From Geobacter sp. UBA5735 (lineage in GTDB: Bacteria > Desulfobacterota > Desulfuromonadia > Geobacterales > Geobacteraceae): a stretch of DNA of 64,000 nucleotides. Positions 32,532-41,374 of the stretch are shown piece by piece. The translations under genes and the position numbers were made by a program. The stretch covers positions 33,569-97,568 of the forward strand of contig DIFZ01000061.1 of assembly GCA_002419385.1 (NCBI GenBank), read 5' to 3'. How positions within the stretch are numbered: the stretch's first letter is position 1; every line of letters begins with the position of its first letter. The notes beneath the pieces were generated by a model. That model was not told the DNA's origin. It saw only the letters and a list, made by a program, of their open reading frames with translations, and ran no database searches.

Positions 32532-33316
32532 GCCTCTTTGTCGGACTTTTCCTTCTGGGCCTTGTGCAGGGCCTTTTCTAGCCGGCGGCGCCGCGGATAG
32601 GTCATGATGTAACCGGCCGGCCCGGAAAAGATGTAGCAGATGAAAAGTATGAAGAGCATTTCCACCGGACGGGCAGCTATGACGATGAGCAGCAGCACCG
32701 CCAGCACCAGGAAGGCAAACGGCTGGCGCTTGATCAGGCTCGGATCCTTGAAGGAATAGTAGCGGAAATTGGATACCATCAGGAACGCCAGGAGATAGAT
32801 CAGCAGCAATATGGCCAGCTTCTTGAAGGAACCGGGCCAGCCGAAGTGGTGGAACAGGAGGACCGTGGCGGATACCATGCTGGCTGCCGCGGGAATGGGA
32901 AGCCCCACGAACCGCTTGCTCTCCACGGTATTCACCTGGACATTGAAGCGGGCCAGGCGCAGTGCGCCGCAGGCGACAAAGAGGAATGCAGCAAGCCAGC
33001 CCAGCCTGCCGAAGGGCTTGAGCGCCCAGCAGTACATGAGCAGCCCCGGAGCTACGCCGAAGGCCACCAGGTCCGCCAGGGAATCGTATTCCACGCCGAA
33101 TTTGCTGGTGGTACCGGTCAGCCGCGCCACTTTGCCGTCCAGGCCGTCGAAGATGGACGACACCAGTATCCAGAGCGCCGCCACATCGTAATTTCCGTTT
33201 GTCGTGGCAACGATCCCGTAAAAGCCCGCAAACAGGCTGCCGGTGGTGAAAAGGTTGGGCAGTATGTAGATGCCCTTCCTCATGCCTTCAGTCGTATCGA
33301 TCTTGTCGCCGTTCAT
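32528..33316 (-). CDS. pssA: CDP-diacylglycerol-serine O-phosphatidyltransferase
   Basis: 262 residues. An integral membrane CDP-alcohol phosphatidyltransferase that makes phosphatidylserine. The family motif D-G-x2-A-R-x8-G-x3-D-x3-D is seen as DGLDGKVARLTGTTSKFGVEYDSLAD split over about residues 60-85 (DG, AR, G, D, D all present). Six to seven hydrophobic helices follow, and a basic tail ends the chain. It is the class II (Bacillus-type) synthase. Its ATGA start overlaps the psd stop, so synthesis and decarboxylation of phosphatidylserine are coupled. The next promoter, for leuA, overlaps its stop codon. Confidence 0.95.
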   Translation of the reverse strand: MNGDKIDTTEGMRKGIYILPNLFTTGSLFAGFYGIVATTNGNYDVAALWILVSSIFDGLDGKVARLTGTTSKFGVEYDSLADLVAFGVAPGLLMYCWALKPFGRLGWLAAFLFVACGALRLARFNVQVNTVESKRFVGLPIPAAASMVSATVLLFHHFGWPGSFKKLAILLLIYLLAFLMVSNFRYYSFKDPSLIKRQPFAFLVLAVLLLIVIAARPVEMLFILFICYIFSGPAGYIMTYPRRRRLEKALHKAQKEKSDKEA

Positions 33317-33963
33317 GAAAAGTATCCCAGGATCGTTTCACCCGCAACAGTCCGGTCACCATGGGCAACGCAGGGCGCCATGTCTTTCGGCAGATAGACA
33401 TCGACCCTGGAGCCGAAGCGTATGAGGCCGTACCGCTGGCCGCGCAGCAGACGATCTCCCGTTGCGGGATAGCTGACGATCCGCCGTGCGATCAAACCTG
33501 CAATCTGGGTGAAGACTATCTTCGGGCCTGCATCTGTTTCCAGTATGATACCGCTCTGCTCATTTTCGAATGTAGCTTTTTCGTCTCTCGCATCCAGGAA
33601 TTTCCCCCTGGTGTAGAACGTTTCCAGGACCCGGCCTGAACAGGGGACGCGGTTGATGTGAACATTGAATACCGACATGAAGATGCTGATCTTGAGCATC
33701 TCGGTCCCGAGATGGGGTTCACGGGCTTCTCCCAGGTACGTGACAACACCATCGGCAGGCGCGACAACTGCCTGTTCCCCTTCGGGCGGAACTCTGCGGG
33801 GATTCCTGAAGAAGCTGATGATGAAAATCGTAAGCGCCAGGAAGACCAGCGCAGGGGCAATCGTCAGCTGCCGGTGAAAGAGCGCGGCGATCAGCGCCAA
33901 GGCTCCAGCCAGTGCTATGAAGGGCAGTCCCTCCATGGCTATCGGGGTCTGTTGGTTGCGCAT
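33313..33963 (-). CDS. psd: Phosphatidylserine decarboxylase proenzyme (short type)
   Basis: 216 residues from ATG 33963 with GGAGG nine bases before; longer frames run into the dispersed repeat. Two N-terminal hydrophobic helices anchor it. The catalytic core includes VAPADGVVTYLGEA, MSVFNVHINRVPCSGRV and the self-cleavage motif FGSRVD, where Gly184-Ser185 is cut to make the pyruvoyl group. It forms phosphatidylethanolamine. The short PSD-A type and its pairing with pssA are typical of delta-proteobacteria and archaea. It overlaps pssA by four bases. Confidence 0.95.
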   Translation of the reverse strand: MRNQQTPIAMEGLPFIALAGALALIAALFHRQLTIAPALVFLALTIFIISFFRNPRRVPPEGEQAVVAPADGVVTYLGEAREPHLGTEMLKISIFMSVFNVHINRVPCSGRVLETFYTRGKFLDARDEKATFENEQSGIILETDAGPKIVFTQIAGLIARRIVSYPATGDRLLRGQRYGLIRFGSRVDVYLPKDMAPCVAHGDRTVAGETILGYFS

Positions 33964-33988
33964 CCGGCGCCACCTCCATTGATACTGA

Positions 33989-34165
33989 GTTTCCATCCGG
34001 AAACGGTCTTTTTCCGCCCTGACGGTGTCAACCGGCGGGCTTGCTTGTGCGACATACCTGAGTATGCCTCCGCGCAATCCCTTGGTTTCCTTGCCAGAAC
34101 GAAAAAAACCTCGTTTCCGAATTGGAAACTACCCTCGTGTCCATCCGGAGTTTCCGGAATGACAC
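33989..34165 (+). repeat. Dispersed hairpin repeat, copy C (inverted orientation)
   Basis: 177 bp, the reverse complement of copy B with high identity and the same length. GTTTCC-ATCC-GGAAAC at 33989-34004, a central hairpin with ACATAC-CTGAG-TATG cores, GTTTCC-GAATT-GGAAAC at 34113-34129, and the outer dyad at 34137-34165. Coming from ilvC on the minus strand, the GTTTCC-GGAAAC hairpin is followed by a T7 run, so it can terminate the ilv transcript before psd. Confidence 0.88.
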
Positions 34166-34253
34166 TACTTGGTTTGACAAAGGCCGGGCAGCGGAGAAAC
34201 GCAACAGCGCGTTTCCCCGAACCCGGCCTCTCCCGTTCGGATTCCGAACTTTC

Positions 34254-35270
34254 TCAGTTCTTCGATTTGTCCACGATCTTGGACGCGCCGATCCAGGACA
34301 TCATGGAGCGGAGGCGTGCGCCCACCTCTTCGATGGGGTGCTCTGCAGCATGACGTCTGAGAGCGCTGAAAACCGGCTTGTTGGTCTTGTTCTCAAGCAT
34401 CCATTCCTTGGCGAACTCGCCGGTCTGGATCTCCGCCAGGATCTGCCGCATCTCATCCTTGGTTTCTTCGGTGATGACGCGCGGACCGCGGGTAAGGTCG
34501 CCGTATTCCGCAGTATTGGAAATGGAGTACCTCATGTTGGCGATACCGCCTTCGTAAATGAGGTCCACAATGAGCTTGAGTTCGTGAAGACACTCGAAAT
34601 AGGCCATTTCCGGGGCATAGCCGGCTTCCACCAGGGTTTCGAACCCGGCCTGGATCAGTGCGCTGACTCCGCCGCAGAGCACAGCCTGCTCGCCGAACAG
34701 GTCGGTCTCGGTCTCTTCACGGAACGAAGTCTCGATGATGCCGGCACGGCCGCCACCGTTGGCTGACGCATAGGCAAGGGCCACGTCACGCGAGTTGCCG
34801 GCCGGATCGTGATGAATGGCGATCAGGCTGGGAACCCCCCCGCCCTTGAGGTACTCATGGCGCACCAGGTGCCCCGGGCCCTTGGGTGCGATCATGATCA
34901 CGTTGATGTCGTGACGGGGAACGATCTGGCCGAAATGGATGTTGAAACCGTGGCTGAATGCCAGGTACGCGCCTTTCTTTACAAAGGGGCCGATCTCCTC
35001 GCGGTAGACATCTCCCTGGATCTCGTCGGGGAGCAGGATCATGACCACGTCGGCGATCTTTACCGCTTCCGAAGTGGGTAGAACGGTGAGTCCGGCATTC
35101 TCGGCCTTCTTGACCGAAGTAGAATCGGACCTAAGCCCCACCACCACATCAACGCCGGAATCCTTAAGGTTATTGGCATGGGCATGGCCCTGCGAACCGT
35201 AGCCGATCACGGCCACTTTTTTGCCCTTCAGCACACCGAGATTACAGTCTTTGTCATAATAAATCCGCAT
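34254..35270 (-). CDS. ilvC: Ketol-acid reductoisomerase (NADP+)
   Basis: 338 residues from ATG 35270 (GGAGGAAATA upstream). Class I enzyme that isomerises and reduces acetolactate or acetohydroxybutyrate. The nucleotide site is VAVIGYGSQGHAHANNLKDSG; VVGLRSDSTS carries the residues that bind the NADPH phosphate. The C-terminal knotted domain holds the Mg2+ ligands in TDLFGEQAVLCGG and YFECLHELKLIVDLIYEGG. It is the last gene of the ilvD-ilvB-ilvH-ilvC group, separated from ilvH by a heptanucleotide array and from psd by repeat copy C. Confidence 0.97.
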   Translation of the reverse strand: MRIYYDKDCNLGVLKGKKVAVIGYGSQGHAHANNLKDSGVDVVVGLRSDSTSVKKAENAGLTVLPTSEAVKIADVVMILLPDEIQGDVYREEIGPFVKKGAYLAFSHGFNIHFGQIVPRHDINVIMIAPKGPGHLVRHEYLKGGGVPSLIAIHHDPAGNSRDVALAYASANGGGRAGIIETSFREETETDLFGEQAVLCGGVSALIQAGFETLVEAGYAPEMAYFECLHELKLIVDLIYEGGIANMRYSISNTAEYGDLTRGPRVITEETKDEMRQILAEIQTGEFAKEWMLENKTNKPVFSALRRHAAEHPIEEVGARLRSMMSWIGASKIVDKSKN

Positions 35271-35336
35271 TATTTCCTCCTGTATTAGAGTCCAACTCAA
35301 ATTGCCCGAAGCTGGTTGTTCAGCTTTGCCTCTATT

Positions 35337-35399
35337 CTGACTCCTGACTCCTGAATTCTGAATCCTGAATTCTGGATTCTCGATTCCGGATTCCGGCTT
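35337..35399. repeat. Degenerate heptanucleotide tandem array, nine units
   Basis: Units of exactly 7 bp: CTGACTC twice, CTGAATT, CTGAATC, CTGAATT, CTGGATT, CTCGATT, CCGGATT, CCGGCTT. It lies between ilvC and ilvH. Units drift progressively from left to right. Confidence 0.8.
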
Positions 35400-35406
35400 T
35401 TCCCAT

Positions 35407-35898
35407 TCACCCTTTCCATCCCTTTGCCCCCCTGCCTATGGCGACAGAGCCGGTCCTTACCAGTTCCTTGAGGCCGAGAGGGCGCAGGAGATCAAGGATG
35501 GCATCGATCTTGGACGGAGCTCCCGTAACCTCGACGGTGAAGCTTTTCGGCGTGGTATCGATGACCTTGGCCCGGAATATATCGACAATGCGGAGCACTT
35601 CCGCCCGGGCCGCATCCTCGGCCGTAACCTTGATCAGGGCCATTTCCCGCTCGATGGCAGTCTCATCGGTGAAGTCGATGACCTTGATGATATCGATAAG
35701 CTTGTTCAGGTGCTTGGTGATCTGCTCAAGGATCTGCTCGTCACCGCGGGTGACGATCGTCATCCGTGACATGTCCTCGTCATTCGTGGGAGCGACCGAC
35801 AGCGAGTCGATATTGAACCCCCTGCCGGAAAAGAGCCCGGCCACCCGTGAAAGTACCCCGAATTCGTTTTCCACAAGCACTGCGATGGTGTGTCGCAT
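35407..35898 (-). CDS. ilvH: Acetolactate synthase small (regulatory) subunit
   Basis: 163 residues from ATG 35898 with GAGGAGA upstream; a longer frame runs into ilvB and is spurious. The ACT domain (MRHTIAVLVENEFGVLSRVAGLFSGRGFNIDSL) binds valine for feedback control of IlvB, and the C-terminal half (AEVLRIVDIFRAKVIDTTPKSFTVEVTG) binds and activates the large subunit. Full IlvH length rather than the short IlvN/IlvM type. 64 bases separate it from ilvB. Both act in the cytosol at the first common step of valine and isoleucine synthesis. Confidence 0.96.
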   Translation of the reverse strand: MRHTIAVLVENEFGVLSRVAGLFSGRGFNIDSLSVAPTNDEDMSRMTIVTRGDEQILEQITKHLNKLIDIIKVIDFTDETAIEREMALIKVTAEDAARAEVLRIVDIFRAKVIDTTPKSFTVEVTGAPSKIDAILDLLRPLGLKELVRTGSVAIGRGAKGWKG

Positions 35899-35962
35899 GG
35901 AAAAATCTCCTCTCGATGCGCAATGGCATGTTCCGGCCTGTGCAACCGGAAACCCCAACCTG

Positions 35963-37663
35963 TCAGGAAGCAAGCACCATCTCGTCGAGGGAGGCGCCGG
36001 CGGGCACCATGGGGAGCACCTTTTCCTCCCTTGCGATCTTGAACTCCATGATGACCGGCCCCGGTGCGGCAAACCCCTTGCGGATCGTCTCTTCAACTTC
36101 GGAAGGTTTTGCCGCCACAAAGCCGACAGCGCCGAACGCCTCGGCCAGTTTGACGAAATCGATAGGCAGATCAAGAACCGTCTGGGAATAGCGCTTACCG
36201 AAGAACAGCTCCTGCCACTGGCGCACCATGCCGAGATAATTGTTGTTCATGATGCAGATCTTGACCGGCAGCCTGTTCTGGACAAGGGTGGCGATTTCCT
36301 GGAGATTCATCTGGAATCCGCCGTCGCCGCAGATCGCTATCACCTGCCGTTCCGGGAAAGCGGCCTGTGCGCCCATTGCCGCAGGCAGGCCGTATCCCAT
36401 CGTGCCAAGTCCGCCGGAACTGAGCAGCGTCCGCGGCCTGGTAAAGGAAAAATACTGGGCCGTCCACATCTGGTGCTGCCCCACATCGGTGGCAATGATC
36501 GCGTCCGGCCGGGAAAGCTCGCGCAGCTTGCGGATGACCGCCTGCGGCTTGATCACCTTGGAGGATTCGACAAAGGTCAGGGGATGCCGTGCCTTCCAGC
36601 CGTCGATTTCCGCCAGCCAGGGTTTCACCGCGGTCCTGAAGGACTCGACGGCATCGCCGCGGTCTTCGATAACCTTGAGCAGCTGCGACAGAACGTCATT
36701 CACCATCCCGACGATAGGCAGGTCCACGCGGACATTTTTCTTGATGGAGGTCGGATCGACGTCGACATGGATTATCTTGGCGTGGGGCGCGAAAGCAGCT
36801 ATCTTTCCGGTTACCCGGTCGTCAAAACGTGCGCCGACAGCCACAAGGAGATCACAGTTGGTGACCGCCATATTGGCATAGTACGTCCCGTGCATGCCGA
36901 GCAACCCGAGGGAAAGTGGGCTGTCCTCGGGGAACGCTCCGAGTCCCATCAGCGTGGTGGTCACCGGTGCATGCAGGGTTTCCGCCAATTCACGCAGTTC
37001 AGCGGCCGCATTGCCGAGAATGGTACCGCCACCCACATAAATGACCGGCTTCTTAGCGGCGAGCAGCATGGCCGCAGCTTTCTCGATCTGCTTCGGATGG
37101 CCCTCGATGGTCGGCTTGTAGCCCCGCAGATCCACTTTTTCCGGATAGCGGAACTCGGCAACCGCAACCTGGACATCCTTGGGCAGGTCGATCAGCACCG
37201 GCCCGGGTCTCCCCGTCCGGGCGATATAGAAGGCCTTCTTCACGATGCCTGCCAGTTCCCTGACATTTTTCACCAGGAAATTGTGCTTGGTGCACGGCCG
37301 GGTGATGCCGATGATGTCGACTTCCTGGAAGGCATCGTTGCCGATCAGGGCGGTCGGGACCTGACCGGTGATCACCACGAGAGGAATGGAATCCATGTAG
37401 GCCGTTGCAATGCCCGTCACCGTATTGGTGGCGCCGGGGCCTGATGTGGCGATGGCCACACCGACCTTGCCGCTGGCCCGGGCGTAACCGTCAGCAGCAT
37501 GCACCCCGGCCTGTTCATGCCGGGGAAGTATGTGCCGAATGTCCGGAAAGGAGTATAGCTCGTCATAAATGTTGATGACAGTGCCGCCGGGATAGCCGAA
37601 GACAGTGTCGACGCCCTCCTGCTTGAGACACTCCAGCAAAATTCTCGCACCCGCGAGCTTCAT
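35963..37663 (-). CDS. ilvB: Acetolactate synthase large (catalytic) subunit
   Basis: 566 residues from ATG 37663, with AAGGAGG seven bases before it. ThDP-dependent enzyme that joins pyruvate to pyruvate or 2-oxobutyrate. The catalytic Glu lies in PRHEQAGVHAADGYAR, the FAD domain is central (GARFDDRVTGK), and the ThDP/Mg2+ motif is GDGGFQMNLQE...NNNYLG. Unlike catabolic AlsS it has the FAD-domain residues and a small subunit gene next to it, so it is biosynthetic. It lies 108 bases after ilvD, with three heptamers CCCTTTG (37750-37770) between them. Confidence 0.97.
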   Translation of the reverse strand: MKLAGARILLECLKQEGVDTVFGYPGGTVINIYDELYSFPDIRHILPRHEQAGVHAADGYARASGKVGVAIATSGPGATNTVTGIATAYMDSIPLVVITGQVPTALIGNDAFQEVDIIGITRPCTKHNFLVKNVRELAGIVKKAFYIARTGRPGPVLIDLPKDVQVAVAEFRYPEKVDLRGYKPTIEGHPKQIEKAAAMLLAAKKPVIYVGGGTILGNAAAELRELAETLHAPVTTTLMGLGAFPEDSPLSLGLLGMHGTYYANMAVTNCDLLVAVGARFDDRVTGKIAAFAPHAKIIHVDVDPTSIKKNVRVDLPIVGMVNDVLSQLLKVIEDRGDAVESFRTAVKPWLAEIDGWKARHPLTFVESSKVIKPQAVIRKLRELSRPDAIIATDVGQHQMWTAQYFSFTRPRTLLSSGGLGTMGYGLPAAMGAQAAFPERQVIAICGDGGFQMNLQEIATLVQNRLPVKICIMNNNYLGMVRQWQELFFGKRYSQTVLDLPIDFVKLAEAFGAVGFVAAKPSEVEETIRKGFAAPGPVIMEFKIAREEKVLPMVPAGASLDEMVLAS

Positions 37664-37749
37664 ACTGCAACCTCCTTCCAGCCGGTTTCGGAATATGGAA
37701 GCATGGCAAAGGCCGCGGACCAAAGCTTTCAGCCCCAGGTAACGCTCCA

Positions 37750-37770
37750 CCCTTTGCCCTTTGCCCTTTG
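37750..37770. repeat. Three-unit heptanucleotide repeat
   Basis: CCCTTTG three times in direct tandem between ilvB and ilvD. It resembles the 7-bp periodicity of the arrays at 35337 and 42591 but uses a different word. Confidence 0.7.
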
Positions 37771-37771
37771 C

Positions 37772-39436
37772 CTAGTTTCCCCCTACGGTAATTGCCCCGG
37801 TATTGGCCGAGGTAACGACCGATGCATATCTGGACAGCCATCCCCGCTTGATCTTGGGCTCCGGCCGTGTCCATTCAGCACGCCGTTTCTCCAGCGTTTC
37901 ATCGTCCACCAGGAGTTCGAGCCTTCGGTTGGGAATGTCAAGTGATATGGTATCTCCATCCCGGACAAAGGCAATCGGACCGCCTTCAGCCGCTTCCGGC
38001 GATATGTGGCCGATACAGGGACCGCGTGTCCCCCCTGAAAAGCGGCCGTCCGTGATGAGTGCCACCGAATCGCCCAGGCCGAGCCCCATGATCGCAGCCG
38101 TCGGCGCCAGCATCTCGCGCATTCCCGGACCGCCCTTGGGACCTTCGTAGCGGATCACCACCACGTCGCCGGAGCTGATCCTTCCCTCCATCAGGGCAGC
38201 CATGGCCTCTTCCTCGGAATCGAAACAGCGGGCTGTGCCCGTAAAGCGCATCATGACATCGGAAACCCCCGACTGCTTGACTATGGCGCCATCGGGAGCA
38301 AGATTGCCGGCCAGGACCGCTATCCCCCCTTCTTTCTTCACCGGGTTGTCAAGGGGATGAATGACCGTTTCGTCAACTTTTTCAATGCCGGATACGATCT
38401 CCAGCGTTGAAAGGCCGAAAACCGTCTTGCTGTCCTTTACCTTGCTGCCAAGCTGCTTGAGGACACCGGCTACTCCTCCCGCCACGTCCAGGTCTTCCAT
38501 GAAATGACCGCCCGCCGGGTTCATCGACGCCAGTTGAGGAGTCTCGCGCGAAAGGATGTCGAAGAGGTCAAGCGGCAGATCTACTCCGGCTTCGTGAGCT
38601 ATGGCCAGCAGGTGAAGCACCGTATTGGATGAACCACCGAGGGCAAGATCGACGCGGATGGCATTTTCAAACGCTTCACGGGTCAGGATTTGCCGTGGAG
38701 TGACATTGTTCCTGACCAGGTCCACTATCTTTTCCCCTGAAGCAAAGGCTATCCGGCGCTTTAGCGCGGAAACCGCGAGGGCGGTGCCGCAGCGGGGAAG
38801 GCTCATGCCGAGAGTCTCCGTAAGGATCGCCATGGTGTTGGCGGTAAAAAGCCCCTGGCACGACCCCATGCCGGGGCAGGCATTGTCCTCGCACACCTGG
38901 AGTTCTTTCCCGTCAATCACGCCGGCCTTGTAGCGCGCCATGGCCTCGAAGGTGTCGGTTACGAAGGAATAGCGCCTTCCTTCGGCGCCGCGCCCAGCCA
39001 TCATCGGTCCGGCAGTGACGACGATGGATGGAATATCGAGCCGTGCTGCGGCCATGAGCATGCCGGGAGTGATCTTGTCGCAGTTGGTCAGCAATACGAG
39101 CCCGTCAAGACGGTGGGCCTCCGCTATGGACTCCACCATGTCGGCAATCAGTTCGCGGGTGGGAAGAGAATAGTGCATACCCTTATGCCCCATGGCTATG
39201 CCGTCGCACACACCGGGAATGCCGAAGAAGAAAGCATAGCCTCCTCCCGAATGAACGCCTTTCTCGATGAAACGCTCAAGGTCGCGCATCCCCACATGGC
39301 CCGGGATAAGGTCGGTGAAACTGGTAGCCACGCCGATAAAGGGCTTCTCCATCTCGCTCTGGGGCACACCGGCGCCCTTGAGCAGGGCTCTGTGGGGGGT
39401 GCGTTCGATTCCTCGGGTTATGGTGGCGCTGCGCAT
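37772..39436 (-). CDS. ilvD: Dihydroxy-acid dehydratase
   Basis: 554 residues. Iron-sulfur enzyme that makes the 2-oxo acids for valine, leucine and isoleucine. The three cluster cysteines are in GIPGVCDGIAMG, LLTNCDKITPGM and EDNACPGMGSCQGLFTANTM. The lysine and serine near GGTRGPCIGHISPEA complete the active site. GAGAGGA precedes the ATG at 39436. First gene of the ilvD-ilvB-ilvH-ilvC unit; its promoter (39549-39577) lies just past the tsaB stop codon. No leader peptide or T-box is obvious in its 110-base leader, though a small CCGGG-GGTT-CCCGG hairpin is present. Confidence 0.96.
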   Translation of the reverse strand: MRSATITRGIERTPHRALLKGAGVPQSEMEKPFIGVATSFTDLIPGHVGMRDLERFIEKGVHSGGGYAFFFGIPGVCDGIAMGHKGMHYSLPTRELIADMVESIAEAHRLDGLVLLTNCDKITPGMLMAAARLDIPSIVVTAGPMMAGRGAEGRRYSFVTDTFEAMARYKAGVIDGKELQVCEDNACPGMGSCQGLFTANTMAILTETLGMSLPRCGTALAVSALKRRIAFASGEKIVDLVRNNVTPRQILTREAFENAIRVDLALGGSSNTVLHLLAIAHEAGVDLPLDLFDILSRETPQLASMNPAGGHFMEDLDVAGGVAGVLKQLGSKVKDSKTVFGLSTLEIVSGIEKVDETVIHPLDNPVKKEGGIAVLAGNLAPDGAIVKQSGVSDVMMRFTGTARCFDSEEEAMAALMEGRISSGDVVVIRYEGPKGGPGMREMLAPTAAIMGLGLGDSVALITDGRFSGGTRGPCIGHISPEAAEGGPIAFVRDGDTISLDIPNRRLELLVDDETLEKRRAEWTRPEPKIKRGWLSRYASVVTSANTGAITVGGN

Positions 39437-39548
39437 GTGTCGATCCTCTCATCAGATCGGGAGAAGCCGTGGCCGCAAGAGGGGGCCATGGTCCCGCATT
39501 CAAAAAGTAAGTTTTGCCGGGAACCCCCGGTTTACCGTATAAGGATCC

Positions 39549-39577
39549 ACCATAATACATTCGTGTATATCTGTCAA
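39549..39577 (-). promoter_or_regulatory. Promoter of the ilvD-ilvBHC unit
   Basis: Minus strand TTGACA (39577-39572), 17-base spacer, TATGGT (39554-39549), giving a leader of about 105 bases to ilvD. It sits 24 bases downstream of the tsaB stop. Confidence 0.65.
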
Positions 39578-39600
39578 TACGGAGCACCACCTTCTCACCA

Positions 39601-40290
39601 TCAGCTTTTTTGCGTCTTCCGGGCCAATTCCGCTTCCGAAAGCCTGAGGTACACCGGGGCCAGGTCTTGTGCGGCGATCACCTTGCCCTTTGCAAGGAGG
39701 TCAGCGGCAAGAAGCGCCCCCGCGGATGCCCTGGGCTGGTGGCAGACGGATGGCGCAAAGTGGGCACTGGCCCCGAGCTTCTCCACTATGAGATCCCGAT
39801 ACCGGAGAGCGCCGCTTCCCAGGAAAAGAGTTTCTCCCCCGATCTTCTCCAGCAGATCCGAAGGCCGCGCGACCGTGTCCCGGATAGTTGCTTCAGGAAC
39901 AGCGCCACAACGATACAGCGCCCCATACACTTCGCTTTTCCTGGCATCCAGCAGGGGGCAGACCTGAAGGGACGCATGGGGGAGGTTCATGGCAAGCATG
40001 GCAAGGGAGGAAAAACCGACCACCGGTATGCCGGTCGCAAGAGAAAGGCCTTTTGCCGCAGCAATACCGACCCGCAGGCCGGTGAAGGACCCCGGCCCGA
40101 GGGTCACGCCAATGGCATCCAGCCCGCCGGCGGCTATTCCTGCGCTTCGGAGCACCATGTCGAGACCGCTCATGAGCGACGCCGAATGGGTCGCTTCAGG
40201 GTTGACGAGCAGTTCTGCCAGCAACCGGCCGTTTTCAGTAACCGCAATGCTGTGTGCAGTCGTTGATGTATCTATGACCAGCAGTTTCAC
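39601..40290 (-). CDS. tsaB: tRNA threonylcarbamoyladenosine biosynthesis protein TsaB
   Basis: 229 residues from a GTG start with AGGGAT upstream. ASKHA-fold partner that, with TsaD and TsaE, transfers the threonylcarbamoyl group to A37 of ANN-decoding tRNAs. It opens with MKLLVIDTSTTAHSIAV and carries GVTLGPGSFTGLRVGIAAAKGL, the most conserved TsaB block. The C-terminal half is variable, as usual. It follows rseP by one base. This is an essential housekeeping gene and normal in length. Confidence 0.93.
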   Translation of the reverse strand: MKLLVIDTSTTAHSIAVTENGRLLAELLVNPEATHSASLMSGLDMVLRSAGIAAGGLDAIGVTLGPGSFTGLRVGIAAAKGLSLATGIPVVGFSSLAMLAMNLPHASLQVCPLLDARKSEVYGALYRCGAVPEATIRDTVARPSDLLEKIGGETLFLGSGALRYRDLIVEKLGASAHFAPSVCHQPRASAGALLAADLLAKGKVIAAQDLAPVYLRLSEAELARKTQKS

Positions 40291-40291
40291 A

Positions 40292-41359
40292 TTATCCCTG
40301 TTTCACTACGTAGCGGATGATATCATTGTAAAAGGCCAGGACCATCAGGCCCAGCAGCAGGAGCAACCCTACCTGCTGGGCGATCTCCCGGGTTTTCAGC
40401 CCGACCGGCTTGCCGGAAACCATTTCCCAGAGGCAGAATACAATGTGGCCGCCATCAAGTATCGGGATGGGAAGAAGGTTCAGGATACCCAGGTTGATGC
40501 TGAGGAACGCCATTATGGCAAGCAGCGGGACCAGACCGGCTTTTGCCTGCTGCCCGGTTTCCTTGCCGATCATAATCAGGCTGCCCACATTATCGAGAGG
40601 GATGGCACCCGTTATCAGTTTTCCTATGACGACGACTATTACTCCCGCAGCGTCACATGTCTGCCCGAAGCCCTTGACGAGGGCGTCGACAGGTCCATAC
40701 CGTTCCGTCACGAACTCCCGGGAAGAGCCGATTCCGATCTGGGAAGTTTCGACGGTCTCTCCAAGGGGGCTTTTCACCTTCCGGACTTCCGGCACGACCC
40801 GGAAAGACAGAGGAATTCCGCCTCGGTTCACCATGATGTCGATGGGTTTTCCGCCGCTTGCTGATATCACACCGGCTATCTGGTCAAATCTGTCGACCGG
40901 TTTGCCATTGACAGACGTAATGACGTCGTCTTTTTTCAGCCCGGCCTGTGCAGCAGGCTTGTTTTCCAGCACGTCGCCGATTCGGGAAGTGGGCACGGGG
41001 AAACCGATCATCAACGTGAGCACGAGGATGATGAAAGCGAAAACGATATTGAACAACGGGCCTGCTGCCACGATAGCAATACGCTTGTGGGGTTCCTTGG
41101 CGGCAAAGGAACGTTCCTGGTCTTCAGGAGCAAGCTCGTCATCCCCCCCTTCGCCGACCATCTTGACGTAACCGCCCAAGGGAAAGGCGGAAAGCCGGTA
41201 ATCCGTCTCGCCGACTTTTTTTCCCAGCAGGCGGGGGCCGAACCCCAGTGAAAAGGTCTCGACACCAACCCCGAGCAGTTTGGCGACGAGGAAATGGCCG
41301 AGCTCGTGGACGAAAATCAGAATACCGAGAACAATGATTGTGGACACTATAGTCAGCAT
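40292..41359 (-). CDS. rseP: Site-2 intramembrane zinc protease RseP
   Basis: 355 residues. First helix carries HELGH (His18, Glu19, His22), the zinc and catalytic residues; the third ligand is Asp in LLPIPILDGGHIVF. A PDZ domain lies at about 105-200 (NKPAAQAGLKKDDVITSVNGKPV); one PDZ rather than the two of E. coli RseP. The GFGPRLLGKK(VGE)TDYRLSAFPLGGYVKM segment is the membrane-facing beta loop. It cleaves anti-sigma factors and leftover signal peptides in the membrane. It sits directly after dxr, as in many bacteria. Confidence 0.95.
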   Translation of the reverse strand: MLTIVSTIIVLGILIFVHELGHFLVAKLLGVGVETFSLGFGPRLLGKKVGETDYRLSAFPLGGYVKMVGEGGDDELAPEDQERSFAAKEPHKRIAIVAAGPLFNIVFAFIILVLTLMIGFPVPTSRIGDVLENKPAAQAGLKKDDVITSVNGKPVDRFDQIAGVISASGGKPIDIMVNRGGIPLSFRVVPEVRKVKSPLGETVETSQIGIGSSREFVTERYGPVDALVKGFGQTCDAAGVIVVVIGKLITGAIPLDNVGSLIMIGKETGQQAKAGLVPLLAIMAFLSINLGILNLLPIPILDGGHIVFCLWEMVSGKPVGLKTREIAQQVGLLLLLGLMVLAFYNDIIRYVVKQG

Positions 41360-41374
41360 AAGCGAACCTTTCTT

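Noticed and set aside
5306..34165. Dispersed hairpin repeats as CRISPR or IS remnants
   Set aside because: No regular spacers, no transposase, no flanking target duplications visible; structure fits a terminator-like intergenic repeat.
35438..37444. Very long open frame antisense to ilvH and ilvB
   Set aside because: Opposite to well-defined genes; long antisense frames are expected at this G+C content and show no domain pattern.
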